IMG/VR virus record: IMGVR_UViG_3300018634_000001
Location: 1-21,655 of that record
DNA from: a virus
Length of the DNA: 21,655 nucleotides
Direction: 5' to 3' (one strand)
The notes beneath the pieces are model-generated. The model made no database searches, was not told the DNA's origin, and worked only from the letters and a program-made list of their open reading frames with translations. The translations under genes and the position numbers were made by a program. Each line of letters starts with the position of its first letter. The first letter of the stretch is position 1. Of the stretch, positions 14,735-21,655 are shown piece after piece.

Positions 14735-15072
14735 ACAAGAAAAGGAAAAAGATTTTCAGGCTGGTCATTAAAATGCACATCAAGTACATCACTTTCAATA
14801 CGCATGTCGCTCCCATCTTTATACACTTTTGACATGTCTAATAGTTCAATAGCAGAGTCATATATCATATCAGTGTCTACTGAGTTTAGTGCTGAAACAA
14901 GCATCGGAATGGCTTTGTTATTATCGCTAATTTCACTCAATTCGCTAGTATTTATACTTGTGAGTAGCCCGCCCAGTTGTGTAGCTAGCCGCGCTGCAAC
15001 ACGGCCCGATTTTAAAATAGGAGGGTTTTCTAGTATGATGTACGTTGTGCTTGCTATTGTGTGTTTTTTCAT
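14659..15072 (-). CDS. tail assembly chaperone (gpG-like) (137 aa)
   Basis: Zero-frame product of the chaperone pair, by position and by the frameshift signal at its 3' end. It lies between the tube gene and the tape measure gene, where such chaperones are always found. It is a mixed helical protein with an N-terminal beta strand region (TIASTTYIILENPP) and helices further on. The last nine codons lie after the slippery site, so most ribosomes would make this 137-residue form and a minority the longer fusion. The start is ATG 15072, 14 bases after the tube stop, with a weak GAGAA. Sequence similarity alone did not identify it; the assignment rests on context and frameshift. Confidence 0.8.
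   Translation of the reverse strand: MKKHTIASTTYIILENPPILKSGRVAARLATQLGGLLTSINTSELSEISDNNKAIPMLVSALNSVDTDMIYDSAIELLDMSKVYKDGSDMRIESDVLDVHFNDQPENLFPFLVWLIKEVCGGYFLGLGKSFPSKTGD
14663..14704 (-). other. programmed -1 ribosomal frameshift signal (lambda-type slippery heptamer)
   Basis: On the minus strand the upstream frame reads TTG GGA AAG, giving the heptamer G GGA AAG at 14692-14686, identical to the phage lambda G-T site and in the correct frame. A second slippery heptamer, T TTT TTG, sits a few codons earlier at 14704-14698, also in frame. A possible stimulatory hairpin follows: TCCCC (14681-14677) pairs with GGGGA (14667-14663) around a nine-base loop, about four bases after the heptamer. 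Slippage leads into the -1 frame that stays open to 14453. Confidence 0.85.
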
Positions 15073-15085
15073 ATTATTCTCATTA

Positions 15086-15496
15086 TTATATAGTATCTAT
15101 GCGCTCACAGCCAAAAACAACTGCTTGTGTACCATGCTGTGGTCCACCTGTTGTGATATCACCCTGGTTTTGAATTGAGCATCCAAACGCGTTAACAACA
15201 ACCCCTGATGGATCGTTGATTAATATGTCAATTGGCAAGCTAACGCCCTCTTGCTGTGCAATTTGAAGCGCTCTTATTAATTTTAGAGACGGACTCACGC
15301 TTTTGTATGTTAGTGTAATCGTCCCTGTACGTCCATTTGCTATAGACGTTGTTCCGCGTGTTGCGCCCACGCCTGGCGGTGTTATTGATGACGTGTCTTG
15401 AGATTGACTAACTACAACAGAATCGCCCTCTGTTAGCTCTTGTTGCGCTACTCCATCGATTAGAACGCTAATACGTTTTTGATTATATGCTGCCAT
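15086..15496 (-). CDS. tail tube protein, DUF3277-like (136 aa)
   Basis: Tube protein that polymerises inside the sheath. It has the expected size, a beta-rich sequence, and the central T-x-G-T-I-T-L-T-Y-K-S-x-S-P-S-L-K-L-I-R-A-L pattern (about residues 58-80) typical of small myoviral tube proteins in which a Ser-Pro-x-x-x-x-L follows a strand. A Gly-rich N-terminal region leads into it. ATG 15496 follows AGGGGG. The position directly after the sheath gene and before the chaperones is characteristic. Confidence 0.82.
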   Translation of the reverse strand: MAAYNQKRISVLIDGVAQQELTEGDSVVVSQSQDTSSITPPGVGATRGTTSIANGRTGTITLTYKSVSPSLKLIRALQIAQQEGVSLPIDILINDPSGVVVNAFGCSIQNQGDITTGGPQHGTQAVVFGCERIDTI

Positions 15497-15510
15497 TTTC
15501 TTGCGCCCCC

Positions 15511-17016
15511 TTAGTTATAGACGGATAGAGTTATTGGTAGTTTGTGAATTGCGCCAGCTAAGTACACGCCGATTTGCATTGGCGGAGCTAAACGCTCAGC
15601 TCTATCTGATGCTGATGCAGTTGCTGTACTAAGCATTGACACGCTGTATGCGGGCTCTAGAGCTATTCCGCTGTCACTCTCAAAATCTTCTACTGCTCTA
15701 TCATTTAGTGAGCCATTTCGTTTAAATCGCTCACAAACTCTAGTAGCTGCAGCAATCATTTTACCCTCGCCCATTGCACCATCTGAGTAGAAAATTTTAT
15801 TGTTTTTCAAGAACACGTTATATTCTGCTGTTTGGAGCTGCTCGACGAGATTATCTAGATTAATTCTATCATCTATATAGTATGATTCAGATATCATAAT
15901 GCCGTCCCTGAACGTTCTAGACGAATTACCCACCGCTGTAAATAAATTATATCGTTTATTTTGTAGTACTAGTAAATCGCTAGTCTCAACACCCTGCGTC
16001 GGAATACCGACCAAATTTTTAAATTTTGCGGTTTTAGTCGTATTTTCGCCCGAGTAGTTAACGCTGAGCATTTGCGCAATAATCGCGGCATCTGGATAGT
16101 ACTCAGAGTCCTGCATCCAAATTGCACAAGTTTTTTCATATGCGAGCGGTGTAAGTAGCGCGCCCACATCGTTAACCGACGCGCTGTTTTTGGCCTGCGG
16201 ATCGTTAGATGTTGTTAGATGAATCGCTTTGTCGATAGTTTCAATATATGCTGCCGCTGTAAGCACATCCGCGCTATCTCTATATGATTTTTCTAGTATC
16301 CAAGCGTATATGTATTCTTTTGTGCATCCAGCTGCCTGCTGTATTAAGTTTATCTCGCCATCTATGCCTGTAGGTGTATATCCTGCCTGTGGTATGCCTG
16401 TACCTTCTTGCCCGTTCAGTATGCCGAATCCAGATATGTCAGAGCCAGAACCGACTGAGCTTAGCACGCTAACGCTCGAACCGTCACCGCTCAATGCTGA
16501 TGTAAATGTGAATTTGGTGCCGTCATGCGTGACGCTAGCCGCGCCACCTGCTGATGTAATTGCTGATTGAATAACGAGACAAACAGCTGCAAAATCGCCA
16601 GCGTCGCTAAAATCGCAACCAGTGACGTCGTACGTAATACTATCAATAGCAACAGAGAAAGAACCATCTTCAATAGATGTGAATGACTCTAGTGCGCCAC
16701 CTTGACCGCACGTCATATAGCCAGCCTGAGCCACGCTAAAAGCCTGCGCTATGGCAATTTTTTCAGGATGCTCGCTTTGTGAGAAAAAATCTCTTGCAAA
16801 CTTGTATGCTTCTGAATCGCTACCCCACTCATCCATCACATCAGCCGCACTTGTGTAGAATTTAACGCGACCAGGACCAATAGGCAGCTGACCAGTTGAC
16901 GTCACTAGGCACGCTATCGTTAAATCAGTTGCTCGCTCAGTTTGTGACATAGAAACGGTCACGGGCACATCAGTAGATCGAGGCAAGCTTTTATCACCGC
17001 AGTTAATCACATCCAT
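15511..17016 (-). CDS. tail sheath protein, DUF3383 family (501 aa)
   Basis: Contractile sheath subunit. The N-terminus contains S-Q-T-E-R-A-T-D-L-T-I-A-C-L and Y-T-S-A-A-D-V-x-x-E-W, then A-x-D-F-F-S-Q-S-E-H-P-E-K-I-A-I-A, the recognisable start of DUF3383 sheaths. A central beta insertion spans about residues 110-215. The C-terminal half carries YYIDDRINLDNLVEQLQTAE and the closing strand region that forms the conserved sheath core. Two starts are possible: ATG 17022 overlaps the upstream stop, while ATG 17016 has AAGGAG six bases before it and was chosen. It confirms a contractile tail. Confidence 0.9.
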   Translation of the reverse strand: MDVINCGDKSLPRSTDVPVTVSMSQTERATDLTIACLVTSTGQLPIGPGRVKFYTSAADVMDEWGSDSEAYKFARDFFSQSEHPEKIAIAQAFSVAQAGYMTCGQGGALESFTSIEDGSFSVAIDSITYDVTGCDFSDAGDFAAVCLVIQSAITSAGGAASVTHDGTKFTFTSALSGDGSSVSVLSSVGSGSDISGFGILNGQEGTGIPQAGYTPTGIDGEINLIQQAAGCTKEYIYAWILEKSYRDSADVLTAAAYIETIDKAIHLTTSNDPQAKNSASVNDVGALLTPLAYEKTCAIWMQDSEYYPDAAIIAQMLSVNYSGENTTKTAKFKNLVGIPTQGVETSDLLVLQNKRYNLFTAVGNSSRTFRDGIMISESYYIDDRINLDNLVEQLQTAEYNVFLKNNKIFYSDGAMGEGKMIAAATRVCERFKRNGSLNDRAVEDFESDSGIALEPAYSVSMLSTATASASDRAERLAPPMQIGVYLAGAIHKLPITLSVYN

Positions 17017-17018
17017 TA

Positions 17019-17558
17019 TCATCTCCTTGTTACTAGTGTGTCACTGATAACATCATCGTTTTCTGCATCTATCACTACTAAATGCGCATTCTCTATATAA
17101 TCAGCATTATCAATGCTGGAATTTATGATTGCATGAATTATAAAATCAAAATTCCAACGCGCTCTATTCGTTCCGAGCATTGATGATGTTATGTTCTGAG
17201 GTTGTATCTGTATTTGACCGAATCCGCACACACGCCAAAGGTCTAGATACCGTTTTTGTGAGTGCAACGTACTCGCTATATATCGTATATCGCTTTCGCA
17301 CGAGTGACCGAGAGTTCCGTCACCCACGCATTCAATGCCCACTGTCATTGTATGACGTTGCTCGATTGTCTCGACATCATTATCATCAATGTGTGAAACC
17401 GGATTGCCAGCTACTTCTATTCTTTTTATACCGAACGTCAAATACGGATGGTTTGGTACTTCAGCATTATTGTTGCTAGCGATTGCTGTTCGATTCGGTA
17501 TGACGCTATACAGCCAGTCGTACAGAGTATTGTGCAATTCAATGAGTGTTGTTGACAT
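17019..17558 (-). CDS. tail terminator/neck protein, LIC_12616-like (179 aa)
   Basis: Completes the tail top and joins it to the neck. The N-terminal helix (L-H-N-T-L-Y-D-W-L-Y-S-V-I-P-N) is followed by N-N-N-A-E-V-P-N-H-P-Y-L-T-F, the typical opening of these terminators (helix, then Pro-x-x-Pro-Tyr-Leu-Thr). Strands follow, ending in a conserved R-A-R-W-N-F-D-F. The gene overlaps the previous one by 20 bases and the sheath gene follows at once. The ribosome binding site is weak, suggesting coupling. Family name is from motif memory, position strongly supportive. Confidence 0.75.
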   Translation of the reverse strand: MSTTLIELHNTLYDWLYSVIPNRTAIASNNNAEVPNHPYLTFGIKRIEVAGNPVSHIDDNDVETIEQRHTMTVGIECVGDGTLGHSCESDIRYIASTLHSQKRYLDLWRVCGFGQIQIQPQNITSSMLGTNRARWNFDFIIHAIINSSIDNADYIENAHLVVIDAENDDVISDTLVTRR

Positions 17559-17919
17559 ATTTTATCGCTATGTATTTATTGATATTACCTATTGTATAGT
17601 CTGACCAGTTTTCAACTGATGCAAATCGCCAAATTTCACCATGTCTATTCAAAAACGTCTGCTTTTTTTCTTCAGTATTTTGCGAGCTATCTAGTAAATA
17701 TATATCTGCTGCTGTATGTATAAGTAATGCGCCATCTGACTGTATACCACCCAGCGAATATTGCTGTTCTTTTGCGCTAGCTGGCTGCACAATTGCACGA
17801 ATAACCCTGTCATCACCTTGTACGCTCTCAGAGCGTCCTTTGACTCTAACTGTTGTTGTATCATATACTGTTACGTTAATTGCTAAAACGTTAAACGTGA
17901 CGTTAACGGGCAGTTTCAT
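17539..17919 (-). CDS. putative head closure protein (126 aa)
   Basis: Small beta-rich protein between the gp10-like and tail terminator genes. No signature motif was recognised, so the name rests on position and size, which match the head-closure protein of comparable phages. A D-D-R-V-I-R-A-I-V-Q-P-A segment (about residues 36-47) followed by more strands fits the SH3-like beta barrels of closure proteins. ATG 17919 overlaps the upstream stop by four bases. Alternative: an undefined neck protein. Confidence 0.55.
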   Translation of the reverse strand: MKLPVNVTFNVLAINVTVYDTTTVRVKGRSESVQGDDRVIRAIVQPASAKEQQYSLGGIQSDGALLIHTAADIYLLDSSQNTEEKKQTFLNRHGEIWRFASVENWSDYTIGNINKYIAIKYVNNTH

Positions 17920-18380
17920 GATTTTCTCACTATGTATCTAACAGACTCAAACATTAAATCAGTATCAACTAAAGGATTGTCCGATTTTTTTCTTTTTATC
18001 GTTTCTTCTGAATTAGGCGGGTCTCGCAATTTAACAATTGATTGAGCTATTTCGCCTGCACCAACATTTCCCGCCACTTCCAACTTGCTCTCGTATGACT
18101 CAATACCGTTTTTATTTAAATCAATAACTGCTGAGCGCAAAATTAACGCAGTTTTATTTTTAATTTTTGGACCTGCGCGATTCATAAAATCACGCTTGGG
18201 CACGCCTTGGCCGTAGTTGTTTGCTAATGCAACATCTACAACCCTCGGGCCGTCTGGGTATCTTACTGTTGCTGCCTCAGTTCCCTCGGGAAAGCCGCAG
18301 GCAACAACACGATTCGCGCTTGCGTATCGTTTTTCCAGCTTGTTGAACCAGCCTTTATTTTTCTGTTTAACTTTTAACAT
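17916..18380 (-). CDS. HK97 gp10-like head-tail connector/tail completion protein (154 aa)
   Basis: Contains V-D-V-A-L-A-N-N-Y-G, then V-P-K-R-D-F-M-N-R-A-G (about residues 49-69), matching the A-x-x-N-E-Y-G-x-x-x-x-P-x-R-P-F motif of the HK97 gp10-like family, which bridges head and tail. The N-terminus is basic; the C-terminal part has a helix and the I-V-K-L-R-D-P-P-N-S motif also seen in relatives. It starts with ATG 18380, overlapping the DUF4054 stop by seven bases. Good motif support, but the exact role in neck assembly is inferred. Confidence 0.75.
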   Translation of the reverse strand: MLKVKQKNKGWFNKLEKRYASANRVVACGFPEGTEAATVRYPDGPRVVDVALANNYGQGVPKRDFMNRAGPKIKNKTALILRSAVIDLNKNGIESYESKLEVAGNVGAGEIAQSIVKLRDPPNSEETIKRKKSDNPLVDTDLMFESVRYIVRKS

Positions 18381-18757
18381 ACAACTAGTCTAGCGCGCGG
18401 TATACATGACGATTTGAGCGCTTGAAATGCTATTCCGTATTGAGTTTGCGCTAACCAATGACCAATGTCTGTGTTTGAGGACGGCATTTGACCAAATGCG
18501 AAAGAAAGACCTGCAGCTGAGCCCGATGACAAAACCCCAGAAACGCCCGCACCACCGCCGCCAGCGTCAATTCTGTTAATTGATAATTGAAGTTTGTGAG
18601 CAGCTAGAACAAGAACCGCCTTACCCCAGCAATCGCCCCAGTTTTTTTTCGATAATTCATCTATAGAGTCTTGTAAATATAAATTTATTCGAACATCTTC
18701 TTGACCCGCAAGCTCGGGATAATACAGTTTAAAATTATCAATCGTCGGGTCAATCAT
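18374..18757 (-). CDS. head-tail adaptor, DUF4054 family (127 aa)
   Basis: Adaptor that sits under the portal. The N-terminal F-x-x-Y-Y-P-E-L-A and the helix containing W-G-D-C-W-G-K-A-V-L-V-L-A-A-H-K-L are hallmarks of DUF4054, followed by a Gly/Ser-rich loop and a closing Y-G-I-A-F-Q-x-L-K helix. Length fits. ATG 18757 lies one base after the upstream stop, with GAGGT seven bases before it. Confidence 0.85.
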   Translation of the reverse strand: MIDPTIDNFKLYYPELAGQEDVRINLYLQDSIDELSKKNWGDCWGKAVLVLAAHKLQLSINRIDAGGGGAGVSGVLSSGSAAGLSFAFGQMPSSNTDIGHWLAQTQYGIAFQALKSSCIPRARLVVC

Positions 18758-18758
18758 A

Positions 18759-18956
18759 TTATCTACCTCGTTTTTTGCTCACTGCGTTTGGATTCCGCGC
18801 TTGAATACGACCAGCTAGCACGTCTTCTTTCGAAGACGGGTTTGAGGCGAACTCTCTCCAGTCCGCTTCAGTTATCTCAAACTGCTCACTTGGTTGTATC
18901 GTAATGCTACCAACCACTACGGGCAGTTTTTTTCGGTTTTTGACTAATAGCATCAT
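18759..18956 (-). CDS. small hypothetical protein of the head operon (65 aa)
   Basis: Unrecognised short protein. The first ~30 residues (with VGSITIQPSEQFEITEADW) look like a small beta fold; the C-terminus is basic (K-K-R-G-R). AAGGGG precedes the tandem ATGs at 18956 and 18953. The gene is tightly packed between its neighbours (2- and 1-base gaps), which supports expression. Small proteins at this site in related phages are often of unknown function. Confidence 0.6.
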   Translation of the reverse strand: MMLLVKNRKKLPVVVGSITIQPSEQFEITEADWREFASNPSSKEDVLAGRIQARNPNAVSKKRGR

Positions 18957-18958
18957 TA

Positions 18959-19276
18959 TTATTTGCCCCTTGATGCTTTGCCCGCATCGGATTCAGAAAG
19001 TATTTTTTTGTCTTCATCCAATTCTTGAGAAAGTTTACCTTTTACTTTTGGTGATACAGTTTTTTGAGCTGGTGCATCTTCAACTTTTTTATTTTCGCTG
19101 TTTTGAAATACTAGACAACCTTGCTCCACTAATGCTGCGACAATTTTATTTTTTTTCCAAACGTTAGCTAAATTATCATCAACCTGAATCCAGCTCATTG
19201 AGAGTACGCGCGCGCACTCTCCTTTTTCATTATCCGGACCGATGAAATCTCGTTGCATTTTATTGTAAATGATCAT
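18959..19276 (-). CDS. hypothetical head-region protein (105 aa)
   Basis: Not recognised. The N-terminal ~55 residues are compact (W-I-Q-V-D-D-N-L-A-N-V-W-K-K-N-K-I-V), and the remaining half is Lys/Glu/Ser-rich and likely disordered. I prefer ATG 19276, which follows the capsid stop directly (TAATATG) with GGGG seven bases before it. A start at 19294 would give 111 residues and overlap the capsid gene by 17 bases, with no visible ribosome binding site. It may be a capsid-associated or connector-related protein by position. Confidence 0.6.
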   Translation of the reverse strand: MIIYNKMQRDFIGPDNEKGECARVLSMSWIQVDDNLANVWKKNKIVAALVEQGCLVFQNSENKKVEDAPAQKTVSPKVKGKLSQELDEDKKILSESDAGKASRGK

Positions 19277-19277
19277 A

Positions 19278-20243
19278 TTAAACCCCATCGACATAAAGCG
19301 CTTTTTTCGGAATCATGCAAGAATAAGGACCTATGGTGTGAATTCCAAAAAATTTAGTACCTAAATCAACAATTTGAGGCGCCAGTAAATTAGGTTGCTC
19401 GGGAAATGGGAACCAATCGGTCTCTTTATCCATTACTTTCACTACCATTCGATCGCTTGTTCCGTCCGCAGCAGCCTCAGTTAAGTATGTTAAATCGACA
19501 ATTTTTGGTCGTTGACCTGTTTTAGTTAAGCACAAATTATTGTCTAAAAAGTAATTTAATGCACTAATTCCAGTGCCGTCCATGCGTTTTGAGTTTAAAG
19601 CAGCAAAAGCAGATGGAGGCAACGCAATGAAATTAGGAACAAATATACCTTTGGTTTGAGCATAAACTTCAAGCATTGCTGTTTGCAGTTTTTGAACGCA
19701 TTCGTCAGCTGTTGCACTAGCAAAATCAGTTCCGCCACCCGCTGCATTTGATGTCGCGGTTTTTATTGGAATACTTGGAGAGTTTAAAAAACCGTCCATA
19801 CCGAAATCGGGGTATCCGAAAAAGAAAACATGCTCAATATGGCGGTCTTCTGCTAGTTTAATTGATTCTGATGTAGCTGTTACTAGATTAATATTTTGAC
19901 CAAAATTAAACGCACGCACATCTTCAATAGTCACTGTACCAGATACTGCTGCTATTCTGAGAGGGACAGTTAACGCATCGACGCCAACACCCACGGTATT
20001 GATATTTGAACCTTCGGAATCAATAAACGATGCAACACCTGACATATCTCGAATTCGTTGCATTGCTGTCTGAGAACCAAGCGGAGGAGTAGTGTCAACA
20101 GACTCTTGAGCAATACAGTCAAACGCACGCATTTCGCTGTATTGAGTGTCTATATAAGTGCTTCTAATTGCTGTGAGCAAGTCGATTGATAGATTGCCGA
20201 CCCCCTGGGTCGCTGAGCCTTGTCCGATTGAATAAGCTGGCAT
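19278..20243 (-). CDS. major capsid protein, DUF2184 family (321 aa)
   Basis: Shell protein of HK97 fold in the DUF2184 group. Recognisable parts are D-T-Q-Y-S-E-M-R-A-F-D-C-I near residue 32, then a V-G-V-G-V-D-A-L-T-V-P-L-R strand region, A-E-D-R-H-I-E-H-V-F-F-F-G (about 131-143) and Y-P-D-F-G-M-D-G-F-L-N. The C-terminal beta region contains F-F-G-I-H-T-I-G-P-Y. The ATG overlaps the cement-protein stop (TAATG at 20243). Placement after the protease/scaffold and cement genes is canonical. Confidence 0.88.
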   Translation of the reverse strand: MPAYSIGQGSATQGVGNLSIDLLTAIRSTYIDTQYSEMRAFDCIAQESVDTTPPLGSQTAMQRIRDMSGVASFIDSEGSNINTVGVGVDALTVPLRIAAVSGTVTIEDVRAFNFGQNINLVTATSESIKLAEDRHIEHVFFFGYPDFGMDGFLNSPSIPIKTATSNAAGGGTDFASATADECVQKLQTAMLEVYAQTKGIFVPNFIALPPSAFAALNSKRMDGTGISALNYFLDNNLCLTKTGQRPKIVDLTYLTEAAADGTSDRMVVKVMDKETDWFPFPEQPNLLAPQIVDLGTKFFGIHTIGPYSCMIPKKALYVDGV

Positions 20244-20812
20244 TATTCACCCCCTCCGTTTTCTACAATAATTTGTCGTGTGTCTATAACTGCAACCTGA
20301 CTACTACCCGAGTTACCCATAAAGAATTCATGAGGCAATTCAAGCATACCTGTTTTACCGCCTGCCCCTGCTTCATTAGTGAATTCGCCCAATTCAATAG
20401 ATGCGTCATTAGTTGCATTAACAGCGACGTACACTTTGTCACCAGCGGCTATAGTGCCGTTTGCTTTAACTATAACTAACCCGCCCAAGCCAAAGCGCAT
20501 GACTGAAACCATTCGGTTTTTATCAAGAAAAGCCGCGCCAGCTTCGTTAACTTTTGCTGTTTTGTTTAGCATGACGATACCAACAAGCTCCTTGGCTTCC
20601 GTTACGCCTGAAGCGTCTTCTATGACGTTACCCGCGTTGTTTCCGTAGTCAGAGCTAACTGCCGCGCCTTTTTTTACCGCACGCGCAACATACAAATCTG
20701 TTTTTGATGGATAGGAAAAAATATAATTGCCATCTCGTGAAGCGTCATTGAATGGCTCGCCCGGAAAGCCAATGTCTGGCGCATTTGTAAACTGTTGTTG
20801 TAATGAAGCCAT
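20243..20812 (-). CDS. capsid decoration/structural cement protein, Gp24-like (189 aa)
   Basis: Beta-rich, Gly/Ala/Val-rich protein with F-P-G-E-P-F-N-D-A near residue 16, then V-x-K-G-A-A-V and V-G-I-V-M-L-N, and G-D-K-V-Y-V-A-V-N near residue 124. These are features of structural cement proteins that clamp DUF2184-type capsids. ATG 20812 has AGGAG seven bases upstream and lies one base after the scaffold stop. Location between protease and capsid genes is typical. Confidence 0.82.
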   Translation of the reverse strand: MASLQQQFTNAPDIGFPGEPFNDASRDGNYIFSYPSKTDLYVARAVKKGAAVSSDYGNNAGNVIEDASGVTEAKELVGIVMLNKTAKVNEAGAAFLDKNRMVSVMRFGLGGLVIVKANGTIAAGDKVYVAVNATNDASIELGEFTNEAGAGGKTGMLELPHEFFMGNSGSSQVAVIDTRQIIVENGGGE

Positions 20813-20813
20813 T

Positions 20814-21655
20814 TTATGCTCCTTTTTTATTGAAATATGAAATCAAATTGACAGCGACATCTTGTTGCTTGCTATTTTGAACCGTGGTATCTACTAGATT
20901 AGCAACACCTACTGATTTAGATGCTGGCTGTGCTGTTGCTGCTAGTGCATTGAAATAACCAGAAACAAACGCATGATCGTTCAACTGCTCTTGGTTTGGT
21001 TGCTTACCGTTTTGAATCATGATTTGATTAACAACATATGATTTTAGCTCATGACCGCGCCTGCGCACACCGTCTTTTTTAAGAGATGCCGCATTCATTA
21101 TTTTTTCAGCATCATCTTCATTTTGAACCATTTCGTCAGCAGCTGCTTCAATGGCTTCTGGTGACAGCGCTTGATTTAACTTGTCCATCGTTGCTGAAAG
21201 CTCTCCTTCCAGCCTGCTGACCTCATTTCGAGCTTCTTTTAGTTTTGCCATTGTCTCATCAAGAGCTGATTGGTCAACCATGTTGTTAACTTTTTCATCT
21301 AGCTCTTCTATGTCATCAACTGATTCATTAGCAACATAAATTGACTTTTTGCTATTTTTCAGTTTGACGCATACAATATTTTGCTTAGTCTCACTCATCT
21401 GCATGTCCTCTTTTGCTTTGTGATTTAAAATACGTATATCATGCCCGCCTCTTCCGCACCCAGAAGGCAATAAGGCAATATGGTTAAATTTGATATTCTT
21501 TTGCGTTGCATCTACATCATCGCGACCGCCATCAAAATCTATTTCAGAGCGATAAGCTGCTGAAACCTCGACCAGCTCGTTATTTTTTACTTTATCAATC
21601 GTCCACTCATCAGTTATAACAACGTCGCAACATAGCGTATCAATTCCGTCAATAT
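20814..21655 (-). CDS. prohead protease-scaffold fusion, DUF2213 family (5' end beyond window)
   Basis: The gene runs off the right edge; 279 codons are visible. The upstream part has S-A-A-Y-R-S-E-I-D-F followed by D-x-T-Q-K-N-I-K-F-N-H-I-A-L-L and G-R-G-G-H-D-I-R-I, the conserved core of DUF2213 proteases, with Ser and His plausibly in the catalytic centre. From about codon 120 of the visible part, a long Leu/Lys/Glu-rich helix (A-L-D-E-T-M-A-K-L-K-E-A and on) indicates a coiled-coil scaffold. It ends with L-I-S-Y-F-N-K-K-G-A. ATG codons in the visible part are internal, so a short version starting at 21470 is not a separate gene. Confidence 0.88.
   Translation of the reverse strand, partial: IDGIDTLCCDVVITDEWTIDKVKNNELVEVSAAYRSEIDFDGGRDDVDATQKNIKFNHIALLPSGCGRGGHDIRILNHKAKEDMQMSETKQNIVCVKLKNSKKSIYVANESVDDIEELDEKVNNMVDQSALDETMAKLKEARNEVSRLEGELSATMDKLNQALSPEAIEAAADEMVQNEDDAEKIMNAASLKKDGVRRRGHELKSYVVNQIMIQNGKQPNQEQLNDHAFVSGYFNALAATAQPASKSVGVANLVDTTVQNSKQQDVAVNLISYFNKKGA

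Noticed and set aside
6923-21655. Mu-like transposable phage identity
   Set aside because: Baseplate genes resemble Mu gp44-gp47 only at family level; the head and sheath families (DUF2184, DUF4054, DUF3383) are not those of Mu, and no transposase or Mu-like ends are in the window.

Overview
The window is the structural late region of a contractile-tailed (myovirus-type) phage, either a free phage or a prophage. The gene set (prohead protease/scaffold, DUF2184-type capsid, DUF4054, DUF3383 sheath, DUF3277-like tube, Dit-like protein, baseplate plug, hub, Gp138-like spike, gp25/gp46-like wedge, gpJ, DUF2612, fibres) points to phages of Gram-negative hosts. An O-antigen-type acyltransferase and a lipoprotein support this. 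The late genes look moderately AT-rich and the left 1.2 kb is clearly more AT-rich, so a low-to-mid GC proteobacterium is the best guess. I cannot name the host.

Layout from right to left, which is the direction of late transcription (minus strand). Head: 3' part of a DUF2213 protease/scaffold gene (20814 to the right edge), decoration protein, major capsid protein, and two small unknowns. Connector and neck: DUF4054 adaptor, gp10-like protein, head closure, tail terminator. Tail: sheath, tube, a tail-assembly chaperone pair joined by a predicted -1 ribosomal frameshift, and the tape measure. Baseplate: Dit-like protein, plug, hub, spike, gp25-like wedge, an inserted small lipoprotein gene, gpJ, and a DUF2612 tail protein I-like protein. 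Host recognition: a collar-type fibre (6923-7723), then after an interruption a small protein, a 755-residue fibre and a repeat-containing fibre ending at 1178. Nearly every head-to-baseplate junction is an ATGA-type overlap or a gap of a few bases, as in one long operon.

Two blocks run the other way (plus strand). The first is a complete OafA-type O-acyltransferase (5047-6921) placed between the fibre genes, which suggests lysogenic conversion of the host surface. The second is a four-gene AT-rich block of small unknown proteins (112-1177) behind a near-consensus sigma70 promoter, with a second, partly duplicated promoter-like element. Both blocks end directly against the stop codon of the convergent phage gene. 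A likely terminator for the late operon lies inside the last small plus-strand gene.

Most notable items: the lambda-type G GGA AAG slippery site in exactly the right frame; the baseplate-embedded lipoprotein with a duplicated Cys-x6-Cys motif; the small-gene cluster with its palindrome and repeated promoter element; and the antisense arrangement of the acyltransferase inside the late operon. Terminase, portal, lysis, integrase and replication genes are not in the window.
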